Source: CADEED01 sp020442965
GTDB lineage: Bacteria; Pseudomonadota; Gammaproteobacteria; Steroidobacterales; Steroidobacteraceae
Assembly: GCA_041395525.1 (NCBI GenBank)
Contig: JAWLAH010000005.1
Location: 62,001-126,000 of the forward strand
Length of the DNA stretch: 64,000 nt
Direction of reading: 5' to 3'
In this document: piece after piece, positions 9,562 to 17,922 of the stretch
Layout of the letters: each line of letters begins with the position of its first letter
How positions within the stretch are numbered: position 1 is the first letter of the stretch
Notes under the pieces: model-generated
The model's input: only the letters and a program-made list of their open reading frames with translations
Database searches by the model: none
Told to the model about the DNA's origin: nothing
Made by a program: the position numbers and the translations under genes

Positions 9562-9915
9562 TTAGAACTTGATGCGGTACCGGAAGATGAGCGTTGCGTC
9601 ATTCGGATTCATATCCAGGCTCAAGCCCGGTCGCGCTGATTCCATCCACAACGCCGATGACAGCCAGCGCAGATGCAGCGGCAGCTTGCCCGCAACCACG
9701 ACGCGGTGCTGCAGTTCCTGCGATCGATCACGCTGGATCCAATGCAGCGGCATTTGGCCGACGACACCAACGGCAGGCGGAATCGTTAGTGCAGGAGCGG
9801 TGGGATCGCGGGCGAACACCGCGGTCGATGCGGCGATCGACAGCAGCAATGCCGTGATGCGCAAGCAGACAAGCCCCAACTCACCACTGTGCCGAATCGA
9901 TGCGGCTGACTTCAT
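9562..9915 (-). CDS. Hypothetical exported protein
   Basis: This is a small protein of about 117 residues from the ATG at 9915. Its start has a basic n-region and hydrophobic segment ending in TAVFA, consistent with a signal peptide. The mature part contains the Pro-rich stretch PAVGVVGQMPLHWIQ and ends in LIFRYRIKF, the type of aromatic C-terminus seen in outer-membrane beta proteins. I do not recognise a family. A longer frame from 10080 exists but would run into the promoter region of the divergent thioesterase gene. Confidence 0.45.
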   Translation of the reverse strand: MKSAASIRHSGELGLVCLRITALLLSIAASTAVFARDPTAPALTIPPAVGVVGQMPLHWIQRDRSQELQHRVVVAGKLPLHLRWLSSALWMESARPGLSLDMNPNDATLIFRYRIKF

Positions 9916-10066
9916 GGTGGACAATCTAGTGCAGCCCGCGTCACCACCCTGCGACGCACGGCGCATTTTCTCGCCGGCGACATACCCAGCATTGCCGAAA
10001 CGAGCGGTGCCTCGCCACACATTGTGAAGAACGGGCACAATATGTCCGCCACTCCCGGACCGGAAT

Positions 10067-10885
10067 TTGCAATTGCTCAAAGACTACAGCTGGCTCAATG
10101 AAACAACGCTCGTTGCCGCGATGGACCCGACCGTGGCGGCGTTCTCCGGCGCGTTCGGCGGTTGGGTTGCTGCGCACGCCCTGCTGGCGGCACAACGTCT
10201 CGTCGATGAACCCGCAGCATTGCCGCTATCCCTCAACATCGATTTTCTACGGGGCATCGTGCCGGGCGATGTCGTCTCGACAGGCGAACTCATTCACAGC
10301 ACACGTTCGCTGCGCTTTGTTCAGGTCGCGACGGCGCAAGCCGAGGGCGACTGCGCGCGCACGTCGGCGATCTTTGCGAGGCGCCGCGCCACCGACGACA
10401 TAGCCTCCGTGACGATGCCGATGTGTGCGGCTCCAGAAGAACTCGCACCGGTCGCGGCGAATATCGCACCGGTCACCTGGGTTGACAGTTTCGATCTGCG
10501 CATGGCTGCGGGCAACGTCGGCGAACGTTGCCTCGGCATGCGCACGCTCACCTGGACGCGACTCAAGGACGGCCAGCCGCTCGACTACGCTCGACTCCTG
10601 GCAATCGCCGACACGCCTCTGCCTCGAATTTTCATGCACTACGCGGATCTATCGAAGATCTCCACGGTAACGATGTCGGTACATTTTCATGCCGATTCAG
10701 CCGACGTGGCACGCGTCCGCGACGATTTCGTGCTGGTGGAGGCCAGCAACCAGGCAGCGCGCTTTGGTTACTACGATCAACTGACACGAATCTGGTCACG
10801 CTCGCGCCGACTCCTTGCAACCTCGACTCAAATGGTCTGGTTCAACGTGCCACCGGGCGCGCCGCTCGCTCGTCCGCCCGCGTGA
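10067..10885 (+). CDS. Acyl-CoA thioesterase-like protein (double hot-dog)
   Basis: This 272-residue protein has the layout of TesB-like double hot-dog thioesterases, which hydrolyse acyl-CoA to free acid and CoA in the cytoplasm. The N-terminal half holds FSGAFGGWVAAHALLAAQR and LNIDFLRGIVPGDV followed by RSLRFVQVATAQAEG. The C-terminal half ends with NQAARFGYYDQLTRIWSRSRRLLATSTQMVWF, split here only for quoting. The only start that fits is TTG at 10067; an ATG at 10042 lies in another frame that closes quickly. The next gene begins at its last base (TGATG), which implies coupling. Confidence 0.75.
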   Translation: MQLLKDYSWLNETTLVAAMDPTVAAFSGAFGGWVAAHALLAAQRLVDEPAALPLSLNIDFLRGIVPGDVVSTGELIHSTRSLRFVQVATAQAEGDCARTSAIFARRRATDDIASVTMPMCAAPEELAPVAANIAPVTWVDSFDLRMAAGNVGERCLGMRTLTWTRLKDGQPLDYARLLAIADTPLPRIFMHYADLSKISTVTMSVHFHADSADVARVRDDFVLVEASNQAARFGYYDQLTRIWSRSRRLLATSTQMVWFNVPPGAPLARPPA

Positions 10886-11145
10886 TGCAGCTGGCTAAAG
10901 CGATCGGTGGATGGCTGTTGTTAGCGATCGGCTTCGTGATCCTGCTGCTGCCGGGCCCGCTTGGCTGGCCGGGACTGCCGGTGATGGGCGCCGGAGCCAT
11001 TCTGGTGCTCTCCGCGAGCGCCAAGGCGCGCCGCTGGTTCGTCGAGGCTGCGCGGGAAGAGCCGAAAATGTTCGGGCGCTTGCGAAACTGGATCCGCACC
11101 CGACGGCGCAAACAGTTTGCCAATCGCGGTACTCAAGCGCGCTAA
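10885..11145 (+). CDS. PGPGW-family small membrane protein
   Basis: An 86-residue protein with two hydrophobic helices joined by the signature LLPGPLGWPGLPVMG, as in the PGPGW family of putative transmembrane proteins. The C-terminal third is strongly basic and probably cytoplasmic. Its ATG shares a base with the thioesterase stop (TGATG). The family has no known function. Confidence 0.75.
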   Translation: MQLAKAIGGWLLLAIGFVILLLPGPLGWPGLPVMGAGAILVLSASAKARRWFVEAAREEPKMFGRLRNWIRTRRRKQFANRGTQAR

Positions 11146-11257
11146 CGATCATACGCTTCGACGGTATCGGGCGGTTCAGACCAACCGCGTACGGCATGGA
11201 TCGACAATTCGCCGCAGGAACTTTGGAGACGCGCAGGCGTCTGCCATACTGCGGCCA

Positions 11258-12595
11258 ATGACCGTGAACAAGCCTCCCAACGGTGAACGCTGGCACCGCC
11301 AGATCACGGGCCACGAATACTTTGCGCCAGTACAATGGCGGCGGCGCGCGGCGTTGTGGGCGGGCGGCATCATCGTCGGTGTAGCGGCCATTCTGTTCGC
11401 GCGCGGCAGCGATCTCGCCTTCGCACTGTTTCGGACACTTGTTAGTCAGATTCCCTGGCTGCCGCTGCTGCTGACGCCAGCCGTTTTTGCGCTGATCGCG
11501 GCGCTCACCAACGGGCGATTTCGGCAAACCCGGGGCAGCGGCATTCCCCAGGTCATTGCGGCGATCGAAGTCGAGGATCAAGGTTTCAGACAGCGGCTGC
11601 TATCGCTGCCCATTACGGTCGGGAAGATGGCGCTCACACTTATCGGTCTCGCCGGTGGTGGCTCGATCGGTCGCGAGGGGCCGACGGTCCACGTCGGCGC
11701 CGGGCTCATGTATTGGGTGGGAAAGCGCTTCGGCTTCACCGAACCAAAAGCGCTGTCGCGTTTCATTCTCGCGGGCGGCGGCGCGGGCATCGCCGCTGCT
11801 TTCAATGCGCCACTGGCAGGCGTCGTATTCGCGATCGAGGAACTGGCCGGCAGCTTCGAGAACCGCGTAAGCGGCATCATTCTGACGGCTGTCATCTTCG
11901 CGGGCGCCGTATCGTTAGGTGTGCTCGGCAACTATGCTTACTTCGGCCGGGTGGATGCGCAGATGCAACTCAGTCAGGCAGCGCTCGCCGTGCTGGCGTG
12001 CGGGATCTGCGGTGGCATTGGCGGTGGCTTGTTCGTGCGGGCCATTTCGCTCTCCGACCATGGGGCGTTCGCGTGGCTCGTTCGTTGTCGCAGGCGCGCT
12101 CCGGTGCTCTTCGCTGCGATCTGCGGCCTCGCGCTCGCCGCTCTCGGGGTATTTACCGGTAGTGCGATTTTTGGCACTGGCTACGAAGAAGCACGCGGCC
12201 TGATACAAGCCACACACGGTGAAGCGACGACGTTCTGGGTCCTGAAGCTCACGGCGAACGTGCTGTCATACTGGGCGGGTGTTCCGGGTGGCATCTTCTC
12301 GCCGGCGCTGGCGGTCGGTGCCGGCATGGGGCACTCCCTGGCAGGATTGTTGTCGGCAGCTGATAGTTCGGCAGTGGCATTGTTGGGCATGGCCGCATTT
12401 CTCGCCGGCGTCACGCAGACGCCGATCACGGCAGCCGTGATCTCGCTCGAACTCACGGCCAATCACAGCATGATCATCCCATTGCTGGCAGTGAGCCTGT
12501 TAGCGCGAGGCATCTCGTCGCTGGTCTGTCACGCTCCCGTTTATCGCGCATTTGCGGACCGCATCATCGCGGAGCACGAGCGAGCGGCCGACTGA
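11258..12595 (+). CDS. ClC-family chloride transporter
   Basis: This is a polytopic membrane protein of 445 residues with the ClC hallmarks: GSGIPQ near residues 93-98, GREGPTVH with the gating glutamate at about residue 140, and GGIFSPALAVGAG near the C-terminus. These loops form the anion selectivity filter. The gating Glu is present in both channels and 2Cl-/H+ exchangers, so the mode of transport cannot be decided by it alone. There is no C-terminal CBS pair. The ATG at 11258 matches the usual ClC N-terminus; the open frame reaches back to 11117. It converges on mlaA and its stop lies in a shared hairpin. Confidence 0.92.
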   Translation: MTVNKPPNGERWHRQITGHEYFAPVQWRRRAALWAGGIIVGVAAILFARGSDLAFALFRTLVSQIPWLPLLLTPAVFALIAALTNGRFRQTRGSGIPQVIAAIEVEDQGFRQRLLSLPITVGKMALTLIGLAGGGSIGREGPTVHVGAGLMYWVGKRFGFTEPKALSRFILAGGGAGIAAAFNAPLAGVVFAIEELAGSFENRVSGIILTAVIFAGAVSLGVLGNYAYFGRVDAQMQLSQAALAVLACGICGGIGGGLFVRAISLSDHGAFAWLVRCRRRAPVLFAAICGLALAALGVFTGSAIFGTGYEEARGLIQATHGEATTFWVLKLTANVLSYWAGVPGGIFSPALAVGAGMGHSLAGLLSAADSSAVALLGMAAFLAGVTQTPITAAVISLELTANHSMIIPLLAVSLLARGISSLVCHAPVYRAFADRIIAEHERAAD

Positions 12596-12611
12596 CCTGA
12601 CCCAGGTCAGT
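12591..12611. terminator. Hairpin holding both convergent stop codons
   Basis: ACTGACCTG-ACC-CAGGTCAGT is a perfect 9-base inverted repeat with a 3-base loop. It contains the TGA of the ClC gene on the plus strand and the TGA of mlaA on the minus strand. It probably acts as a bidirectional transcription stop or RNA 3'-end stabiliser. Neither side has a good T-run, so a classical intrinsic terminator is not shown. Confidence 0.5.
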
Positions 12612-13404
12612 GCATCCGGTCGGAGCGCTCGTCCTCGATCAGGCCTCTGTTGACGTACAGAAACCGTACGTTCTCGTACTCGAAGGGCGAACCGGTAGCG
12701 TAGTAGCGAAAGTCCGTATTGGCGCGCCGGTCCAATGCAGTAAGGCCGTTCAGTGCCCAGGATTCAGTGCCACGATAGAGCGCCGGCACGTTGATCGTGT
12801 ATAGCGTACCGAAGTCCCCGATCAGCCCGACGCCATCGCGTAAGGTCGAAGGGCCGAGCAATGGCAGCACGAGATACGGTCCCTGCGGTACGCCCCAAGT
12901 CGCAAGCGTCGTACTGAACCCCGTCGGCGATTGTTGCAGATTCATCCTGGCAGCAACGTCGAACAGCCCAGCTACGCCGAGTGTGCTGTTGATGACGAAA
13001 CGCCCGGCGCTACGCAGGCTGGGGCCAAATCGCAGTTGCGCCGCATAGTTCAGTGCGCTGTTTACTTCCGACAGATTGCTCAAAAAGTGCCGCGTGCCGC
13101 TGCGAACAGGCGACGGCAGCCGTCTATACGTATTGGCGATCGGAAAGGAAATCGCCTCGTCAAACTTTGCGTTGAATCGATACGTTGATCGATTAATCCG
13201 CAACCATGGATCAGCTACTGTCAGCGGCGGCGCATCCGCTGGAGTCACGGGAGCGCGGTCCGGTTCGGGAACAACGTCAGCGTCCTGCAATGGCGCGGGT
13301 TCCGGCTGATGAGTTTCCGGTGGCAACGTGCGAATCGAGAAATCGGCGCTTGCACACCCCAGCAGAAGGACGGGCACGATCGACGCTAACAACCAATTTT
13401 TCAT
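12607..13404 (-). CDS. mlaA: MlaA (VacJ) family lipoprotein
   Basis: This is the outer-membrane lipoprotein of the Mla pathway, which removes misplaced phospholipids from the outer leaflet. The 265-residue protein has a lipobox (LLLGCASA) and a Pro-rich linker, followed by the conserved MlaA core: DPWLRINRSTYRFNAKFDEA, VRSGTRHFLSNLSEVN, INSTLGVAGLFDVA, GPYLVLPLLGPSTLRDGVG. The start overlaps the stop of the upstream hydrolase by 4 bases (ATGA). No other mla genes are in the window. Confidence 0.93.
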   Translation of the reverse strand: MKNWLLASIVPVLLLGCASADFSIRTLPPETHQPEPAPLQDADVVPEPDRAPVTPADAPPLTVADPWLRINRSTYRFNAKFDEAISFPIANTYRRLPSPVRSGTRHFLSNLSEVNSALNYAAQLRFGPSLRSAGRFVINSTLGVAGLFDVAARMNLQQSPTGFSTTLATWGVPQGPYLVLPLLGPSTLRDGVGLIGDFGTLYTINVPALYRGTESWALNGLTALDRRANTDFRYYATGSPFEYENVRFLYVNRGLIEDERSDRMH

Positions 13405-14723
13405 GGTGTGTGATCCGGCCAGCGCCCCGCGAGCATCGCGAGCAGATCAGAGATCTGACGCCGCTCGCCAATGTTGCCGAGATGCCCGCCGTGAGAGTAA
13501 ACCGCCAGTCGCGAGCCCAGTGTGTTCTGCAACCATGCACGTTCCGCGTCGTTCAGGATCAGATCGTCGACGCTGGTCTGAGCGTAGTAGTCGGAATCCG
13601 TGCGCAGTTGCTCGCCAATGACCGCCAGATCGTTGGCGGCTGCGAGTTGCTCGAGATTGGAGCCCGGACGGTGCTGCAGATAGTACGGCGCCAGCACACG
13701 AGCAAAGTATTCGGAATACGAGCGGGTACGCAAGATTGCGTAAATGCCGTCCAACGAATTCTCGACGTCCTGCAGGTGCTGTGGATCGACCACGACCCCG
13801 GTTTTTGCGTACAGATCCCCCACAAAGAACAGATCGATCAGCGACAGCCGGAAATCGAGCGCGATCGCCGCCGCGAGATCCGCGTCAGTCCGCAGGATGT
13901 CACCAGCTGCACGCAGCAAAAAGCCCTCGTCAAGCTGCACCGCACCCGATTCGTAGTAGGCGTTCGCAAGTCTTGCGTACAGGCGGCGATACAGATTCTC
14001 GATATCGGCGTCGCGCGGACCGATACTCGCCACGAACAATTGATCGAGGCGCCGGATCGACGCTAACAGACTGACCGGCGGATTGATCATTACGACGCGC
14101 CGAATGAGATCGCGACCAGCGGTCGTGTCCAGCGCCTTGACCATCGCCGCGTTCGCGCCCCCCAAGCTGTAGCCGACGAGATCGACCGTTGTGATCTGCA
14201 CGCGCGCAGGGAGCAAGGGCAAAATGTGTCTGATCGCGGCGTAGAGATCCTCGCCATCCTGCGTCAGGTCGCCGACAACACCGGTGCTCGAGCTGGAAAC
14301 GATAAATCCCGGCGCGGTCGGCGATGGTAGCGTCAGTACGTGATATCCGGCGCCGTACAACGCGCCCCGCAGTATCGATTGCTTCGCGGAATTACCGCCA
14401 CTACCGATTCCGGAAATCACGATCACCAACGGTGCCGGTCCAGGCTGCGCCGACAGCCAGGCTCGAAGTCGGCGATCGAACCACAGCACCGACGGGACCG
14501 GACGAGCCCAGGGCATCCGAACGTTGATTTCTTCCAGCGGCACGCTCGCCGGCAACGGCGCTAGATCAGTCGGCGCCGGGCCATAGACCGTGGCGCGCAG
14601 CGCAGCCGAACTCGGCAGTCCCGCCCCTGAGCCGTCCCCCAAATTCTGCGCACTGGCCGGTCGGCCTAACAAGAGTACGCTCGTCGCAACGAGCAGTGCG
14701 AACCTCGAACAACTCCCCATCAC
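13401..14723 (-). CDS. Exported alpha/beta-hydrolase (serine hydrolase)
   Basis: A 440-residue protein with an N-terminal signal peptide (about residues 1-25, ending RPASAQ) and an alpha/beta-hydrolase fold. The oxyanion-side strand is PLVIVISGIGSGG, the nucleophile elbow is GYSLGG with Ser at about 186, and a likely catalytic His sits in YSHGGHLGN near residue 411. It should act in the periplasm or at the outer membrane. The 4-base overlap with mlaA suggests a shared job in lipid handling, for example a lipase or esterase supporting outer-membrane asymmetry, but this is inference from context. Confidence 0.75.
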   Translation of the reverse strand: MMGSCSRFALLVATSVLLLGRPASAQNLGDGSGAGLPSSAALRATVYGPAPTDLAPLPASVPLEEINVRMPWARPVPSVLWFDRRLRAWLSAQPGPAPLVIVISGIGSGGNSAKQSILRGALYGAGYHVLTLPSPTAPGFIVSSSSTGVVGDLTQDGEDLYAAIRHILPLLPARVQITTVDLVGYSLGGANAAMVKALDTTAGRDLIRRVVMINPPVSLLASIRRLDQLFVASIGPRDADIENLYRRLYARLANAYYESGAVQLDEGFLLRAAGDILRTDADLAAAIALDFRLSLIDLFFVGDLYAKTGVVVDPQHLQDVENSLDGIYAILRTRSYSEYFARVLAPYYLQHRPGSNLEQLAAANDLAVIGEQLRTDSDYYAQTSVDDLILNDAERAWLQNTLGSRLAVYSHGGHLGNIGERRQISDLLAMLAGRWPDHTP

Positions 14724-14835
14724 GGCAGGTGCTTGGTCTCCGTTCCTCGGCAGCGATCGTCCATTATCGCCTCAGCGTAGCGTGTTTCGCACGCCAGCAC
14801 ACGCCTCTCGGGCGTATCGGAGGCCTCTGACAAAG

Positions 14836-14848
14836 CGCCCTTGGGGCG
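14836..14848 (-). terminator. Candidate terminator after the PEP-CTERM gene
   Basis: On the minus strand CGCCC-CAA-GGGCG forms a 5-base stem followed by CTTTG, about 30 bases after the stop of the PEP-CTERM gene. The stem is short and the T-run weak. Confidence 0.3.
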
Positions 14849-14878
14849 ACGCCTATCGCACGCTCCGCCCGAAGCGCC

Positions 14879-15676
14879 CTATCGGGTCGATCGTCTGCGC
14901 CGCAATCCGGCAGCCACAGCACCGAGGCCGATGGCCAGTAACCCGAGGGTGCCAGGCTCCGGTACACCGGTCGGCGGCTCGGTCGGTGGCGTTACTTCTT
15001 CGGTCAACCCCGCGTAACGCACGGTCGACTGCGAGTAATTGTAGAAGCCAAACTGGCCGTCTGGAAATACGCCGCTCACATCGAACACTGTCTGACCTGT
15101 GCCGAATGCACCACCCGCTATGTCGAACCGAATGCGATTGGTCTGATAGAGAATCGTGAAGTCGTAGGTCGTATTGTCGGCCCAACCACGATCAGAGCCG
15201 AAATCGGTCGCCAGCACGTCGAAACCAGCGCCGCTCGTATGCCCCCAGAACCCCGGAATGTAGTTAGTGATCGTACCGTTCACGCGACTGAGTGCAAAAC
15301 CCTCGCGAGCGAGTGCCCCGCCGGAACTCTGATCGTTCTGCTTCCAGTCGAACAGGACGTAATCCATGTCGTTGCCTGTGCTGACCGGACCATTGAAACC
15401 GAACACGAAGCCGATGTAGTCATCGTCGCCCGTTGTTTCGACGCGGATCGACCCGCGAATGGTCGTATCGATCTGATTATCAGGACCTACGAAGAACGTG
15501 GGATCACCATTGATAGTCTGGAGCACCGACGAACCGTCCGCTGCAACGACCCAGTTGCCGTTACTGGCGGGGCCGCGTCGTTGCCAGGTATTGAGATCGA
15601 TCGGGATCGGCGCGGCAATTGCCGTAGTGGCGGCGAGCAGGAGGAACGATGTCGCCAGAGTTTGGATTCGATTCAT
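14879..15676 (-). CDS. PEP-CTERM sorting-domain surface protein
   Basis: This 265-residue exported protein starts with a signal peptide ending in AAA near residue 22. It ends in a PEP-CTERM tail: VPEPGTLGLLAIGLGAVAAG followed by RRRR, the signal cleaved by exosortase in exopolysaccharide-producing bacteria. The body resembles the thrombospondin C-terminal (L-lectin-like) domain, with DDDYIGFVFGFN and MDYVLFDWKQNDQ, so carbohydrate or calcium binding is plausible. No exosortase gene is in the window. It stands alone, followed by a weak terminator. Confidence 0.85.
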   Translation of the reverse strand: MNRIQTLATSFLLLAATTAIAAPIPIDLNTWQRRGPASNGNWVVAADGSSVLQTINGDPTFFVGPDNQIDTTIRGSIRVETTGDDDYIGFVFGFNGPVSTGNDMDYVLFDWKQNDQSSGGALAREGFALSRVNGTITNYIPGFWGHTSGAGFDVLATDFGSDRGWADNTTYDFTILYQTNRIRFDIAGGAFGTGQTVFDVSGVFPDGQFGFYNYSQSTVRYAGLTEEVTPPTEPPTGVPEPGTLGLLAIGLGAVAAGLRRRRSTR

Positions 15677-15844
15677 GACCTTCCCCTTGTGCGGCTACGC
15701 AGGCGATGCCGGTGTATGAGATGCCTGCAACTTTTATACCGGTGACGCGCTACCTGCCGAAAATCAGTAGCTTATGAATTCGTCCAAAACCGACTGTAAA
15801 ACTTCTCGACAACTATGCTCGTTGCGAATGTTGCACTGCCACGA

Positions 15845-16468
15845 TCATTGACCTCGCTCCGAGAAGTCACGCAGCGCTTGCAGCATGCGCGGCAACTCGC
15901 GCGTGAGACTCACGCGCACCCAGCTCTGCGGAATCCGGAACTTCGGGACGACCAACACGCGGTACGTCAAAAGCGTCTCCGCCACGCCAGTCGCCGGATC
16001 CTCATTGAGTGGCGTCAGCTCCCAACGCCCCTCGTTGCGCGCCAGGTCACCACTAACAGCTCTGAAGATCACGGACCGATCGGGAACGTATTCGACGCGG
16101 AACGTGTACCGCAACGACGGTGCATACCAGCCATAGTCCACAACATGTTCGATGATTTCCGCGCCGGTCACCTCATCGTGGTCCAACAACACGCACTGCT
16201 GCAAATGCGGCACGAATTCGATCGCCGTCTCGCAATGGGTCATCGCCGCAAAGACGCGTTTGGCGGGTGCGCGGATGCGAATTGCCGCCCGTATCTCGCG
16301 GCCACGCGCAGTAGCGGGTTGGTCAGACAACGCCTCGGAGTGCACGACGACTTCGCGCCGCGCGAGTGCCGCGCGGTCCTCGGCCGAGAGCCGCCATGCT
16401 TCGGCACTCGAGGCGCTCGACAGCAATATCGCGAGCAAGTAGCCGAGAACTGCGGCCCGGCTGGTCAC
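15845..16468 (-). CDS. Exported SRPBCC (START-like) protein
   Basis: This is a lipid-binding-fold protein of about 207 residues. From the GTG at 16468 it has a compact signal peptide ending SSAEA. The polyketide-cyclase/START-like fold is recognisable in IRAAIRIRAPAKRVFAAMTH, FVPHLQQCVLLDHDE and the long C-terminal helix LTRELPRMLQALRDF. Such proteins bind hydrophobic ligands such as polyprenyl quinones. An export signal is unusual for the family and points to the periplasm. A TTG start at 16537 would give a much longer n-region; the GTG overlaps the stop of a small upstream frame (GTGA), which suits coupling. Confidence 0.75.
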   Translation of the reverse strand: MTSRAAVLGYLLAILLSSASSAEAWRLSAEDRAALARREVVVHSEALSDQPATARGREIRAAIRIRAPAKRVFAAMTHCETAIEFVPHLQQCVLLDHDEVTGAEIIEHVVDYGWYAPSLRYTFRVEYVPDRSVIFRAVSGDLARNEGRWELTPLNEDPATGVAETLLTYRVLVVPKFRIPQSWVRVSLTRELPRMLQALRDFSERGQ

Positions 16469-16625
16469 GCGGTCAGATGCCAATGGTAATCGAGATAGTG
16501 CAGCTTCCAGTCTCCAGTGAGCAATTGCGTGGCGCAATCCGCACCACTGTGCTGCGCTACGAATTCGATGATACCGCGTTCGATGTCATGGAAGTCGAGT
16601 ACAGTTTTCCGCAGGAGCCTAACAG
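16465..16625. other. Small ambiguous open frames between SRPBCC and kinase remnant
   Basis: Two short frames overlap here. On the minus strand a frame ends at 16465 with DWKLHYLDYHWHLTA and would be coupled to the SRPBCC gene by GTGA, but it has no convincing start. On the plus strand an ATG at 16477 opens a 50-codon frame ending SFPQEPNS at 16629. Both have similar codon use, so I cannot say which, if either, is real. Confidence 0.25.
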
Positions 16626-16631
16626 TTAGGC
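16617..16631. repeat. Short perfect inverted repeat
   Basis: GCCTAAC-A-GTTAGGC has 7-base arms and provides TAA and TAG stops to frames on both strands. It lies at the end of the histidine-kinase remnant. Confidence 0.4.
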
Positions 16632-16770
16632 AGCGGGGCAGATGCAGCAAGAGCGATAGCCGTGACCTTGTTCGCACTCGAATGTGACGCAGCCGCCGTG
16701 TACTGCGCCGAACTTCTTGACGATCGTCAGACCCAGGCCGTTGCCGTCCGCGCGTCGAGCGCGCCGGGCG
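16626..16770 (-). pseudogene. Histidine-kinase C-terminal remnant
   Basis: About 40 codons encode GNGLGLTIVKKFGAVHGGCV and a following Gly-rich end. This is the G2 box and tail of a HATPase_c domain from a sensor histidine kinase. The expected upstream ATPase boxes, H-box and sensor are absent: the DUF5062 gene stop is directly upstream in another frame. The piece has no start and should be a leftover of a deleted kinase gene. Confidence 0.65.
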
Positions 16771-16773
16771 GAC

Positions 16774-17034
16774 CTATTCCAATAGCGGATGCCCCGCAGG
16801 TAACTGGTGTGCGTACCAGGCCGCGAGTCGATGCCGAATGGTCTTTTCGGCGACCTGATTTTCCGGCATCGGCGCGATAAGCTTGTCATGCACGAGCAGG
16901 CGATAGACAAACAGCGCCTTCTCGCTGGCCGAGTCGGTAGGCTCGAACTCGGCCGCCTTGCGACTCTCAGCGTATTCGACGCCGGCAACCAGCGCCGCTT
17001 TGAACAATTCCGCTTCATGCCGGAATTTCTTCAT
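16774..17034 (-). CDS. DUF5062 family protein
   Basis: An 86-residue soluble protein matching the DUF5062 pattern: MKKFRHEAELFKAALVAG at the start, then YAESR, a DSASEKALFVYRLLVHDKLI core, and an end in LPAGHPLLE. The family occurs in gammaproteobacteria and has no known function. The ATG at 17034 is preceded by a good GGGAG site; upstream in-frame codons to 17073 lack one. It is transcribed divergently from the TMEM175 gene. Confidence 0.8.
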   Translation of the reverse strand: MKKFRHEAELFKAALVAGVEYAESRKAAEFEPTDSASEKALFVYRLLVHDKLIAPMPENQVAEKTIRHRLAAWYAHQLPAGHPLLE

Positions 17035-17132
17035 CGACTGCTCCCGCACGCCGCCATTCTGGCCACAATACACGAAACTGATAGAATTCGTACGGGCGTG
17101 ATCGTTGACGATGATGTTAGGAAAACAATAGA

Positions 17133-17717
17133 GTGAACAAGAATCGCATGGAAGCCTTCAGCGATGGTGTGATCGCGATCATCATCACGATCATGGTGCT
17201 GGAAATGAAAGTGCCGCATAGCGAGCAATGGCCGGGGCTGCAGCCACTGATTCCAGTGTTTCTGAGCTACGTACTGAGTTTCATCTATATCGGGATCTAC
17301 TGGAATAACCACCATCACATGCTGCATGCGGTCAAGACCGTGAACGGGGGAATTTTGTGGGCCAATCTGCACCTGCTCTTTTGGCTGTCGCTGGTGCCGT
17401 TCGTCACCGGGTGGATGGGAGAGAATCACTTCGCCGCCGCCCCAACCGCACTCTACGGCGCAGTGCTGCTGATGGCAGCCATGGCCTATACGATTCTGCA
17501 GCAGCGCCTCATCGCGTCCCAGGGTGATGGCTCGATATTGCGTACGGCCGTTGGCAGCGATCGGAAGGGTAAACTCTCCGTGCTGTTCTATGTGATCGCG
17601 ATCGCCGCGACTTTCTGGCAACACCGAATCGCCATTGGCTTGTACGCGCTCGTGGCGCTGATCTGGCTGATCCCAGATCGGCGGATCGAACGAACGATCG
17701 GGCGGCATCGTGACTGA
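17133..17717 (+). CDS. TMEM175-family potassium channel
   Basis: This 194-residue membrane protein belongs to the TMEM175 (DUF1211) family of potassium-permeable channels that lack the classical TVGYG filter. The defining motif RMEAFSDGVIAIIITIMVLE opens the first helix, and about five further hydrophobic segments follow, including SFIYIGIYWNNHHHMLHAV. Bacterial members work as tetramers of such single repeats. The start is GTG at 17133 with AGGA upstream; an ATG six codons in is an alternative. Its end overlaps the start of a truncated GFA-type gene. Confidence 0.88.
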   Translation: MNKNRMEAFSDGVIAIIITIMVLEMKVPHSEQWPGLQPLIPVFLSYVLSFIYIGIYWNNHHHMLHAVKTVNGGILWANLHLLFWLSLVPFVTGWMGENHFAAAPTALYGAVLLMAAMAYTILQQRLIASQGDGSILRTAVGSDRKGKLSVLFYVIAIAATFWQHRIAIGLYALVALIWLIPDRRIERTIGRHRD

Positions 17718-17910
17718 GGTGCGGGGCTGGAAATATGCAGGTAAATGTCTCTGCGGCACCGTCATGGTGACGCCCCCCCATAACCCGATAGTGAGTGCCT
17801 GCCACTACGGCATATGCCGACCCTGGGGTGGCGGCCCCTATTTGTCGGTACATTGCGGGCCTGACGTGCAAATCTCATCGGTCGGCTTGCGCGATGTAAG
17901 CGATTGCTAA
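17710..17910 (+). pseudogene. Truncated GFA/CENP-V domain gene
   Basis: The 66-codon frame encodes the first half of a glutathione-dependent formaldehyde-activating-type (GFA) zinc protein: GKCLCGTVMV, ACHYGICRPWGGGPYLSVHCG. Family members have about 110-140 residues and need a second Cys pair in the C-terminal half, which is missing here. The conserved CHCxxC motif reads CHYGIC, so one zinc Cys is also lost. The GTG start overlaps the TMEM175 stop. The gene is most likely decayed. Confidence 0.65.
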
Positions 17911-17922
17911 CATCTGTTCATC

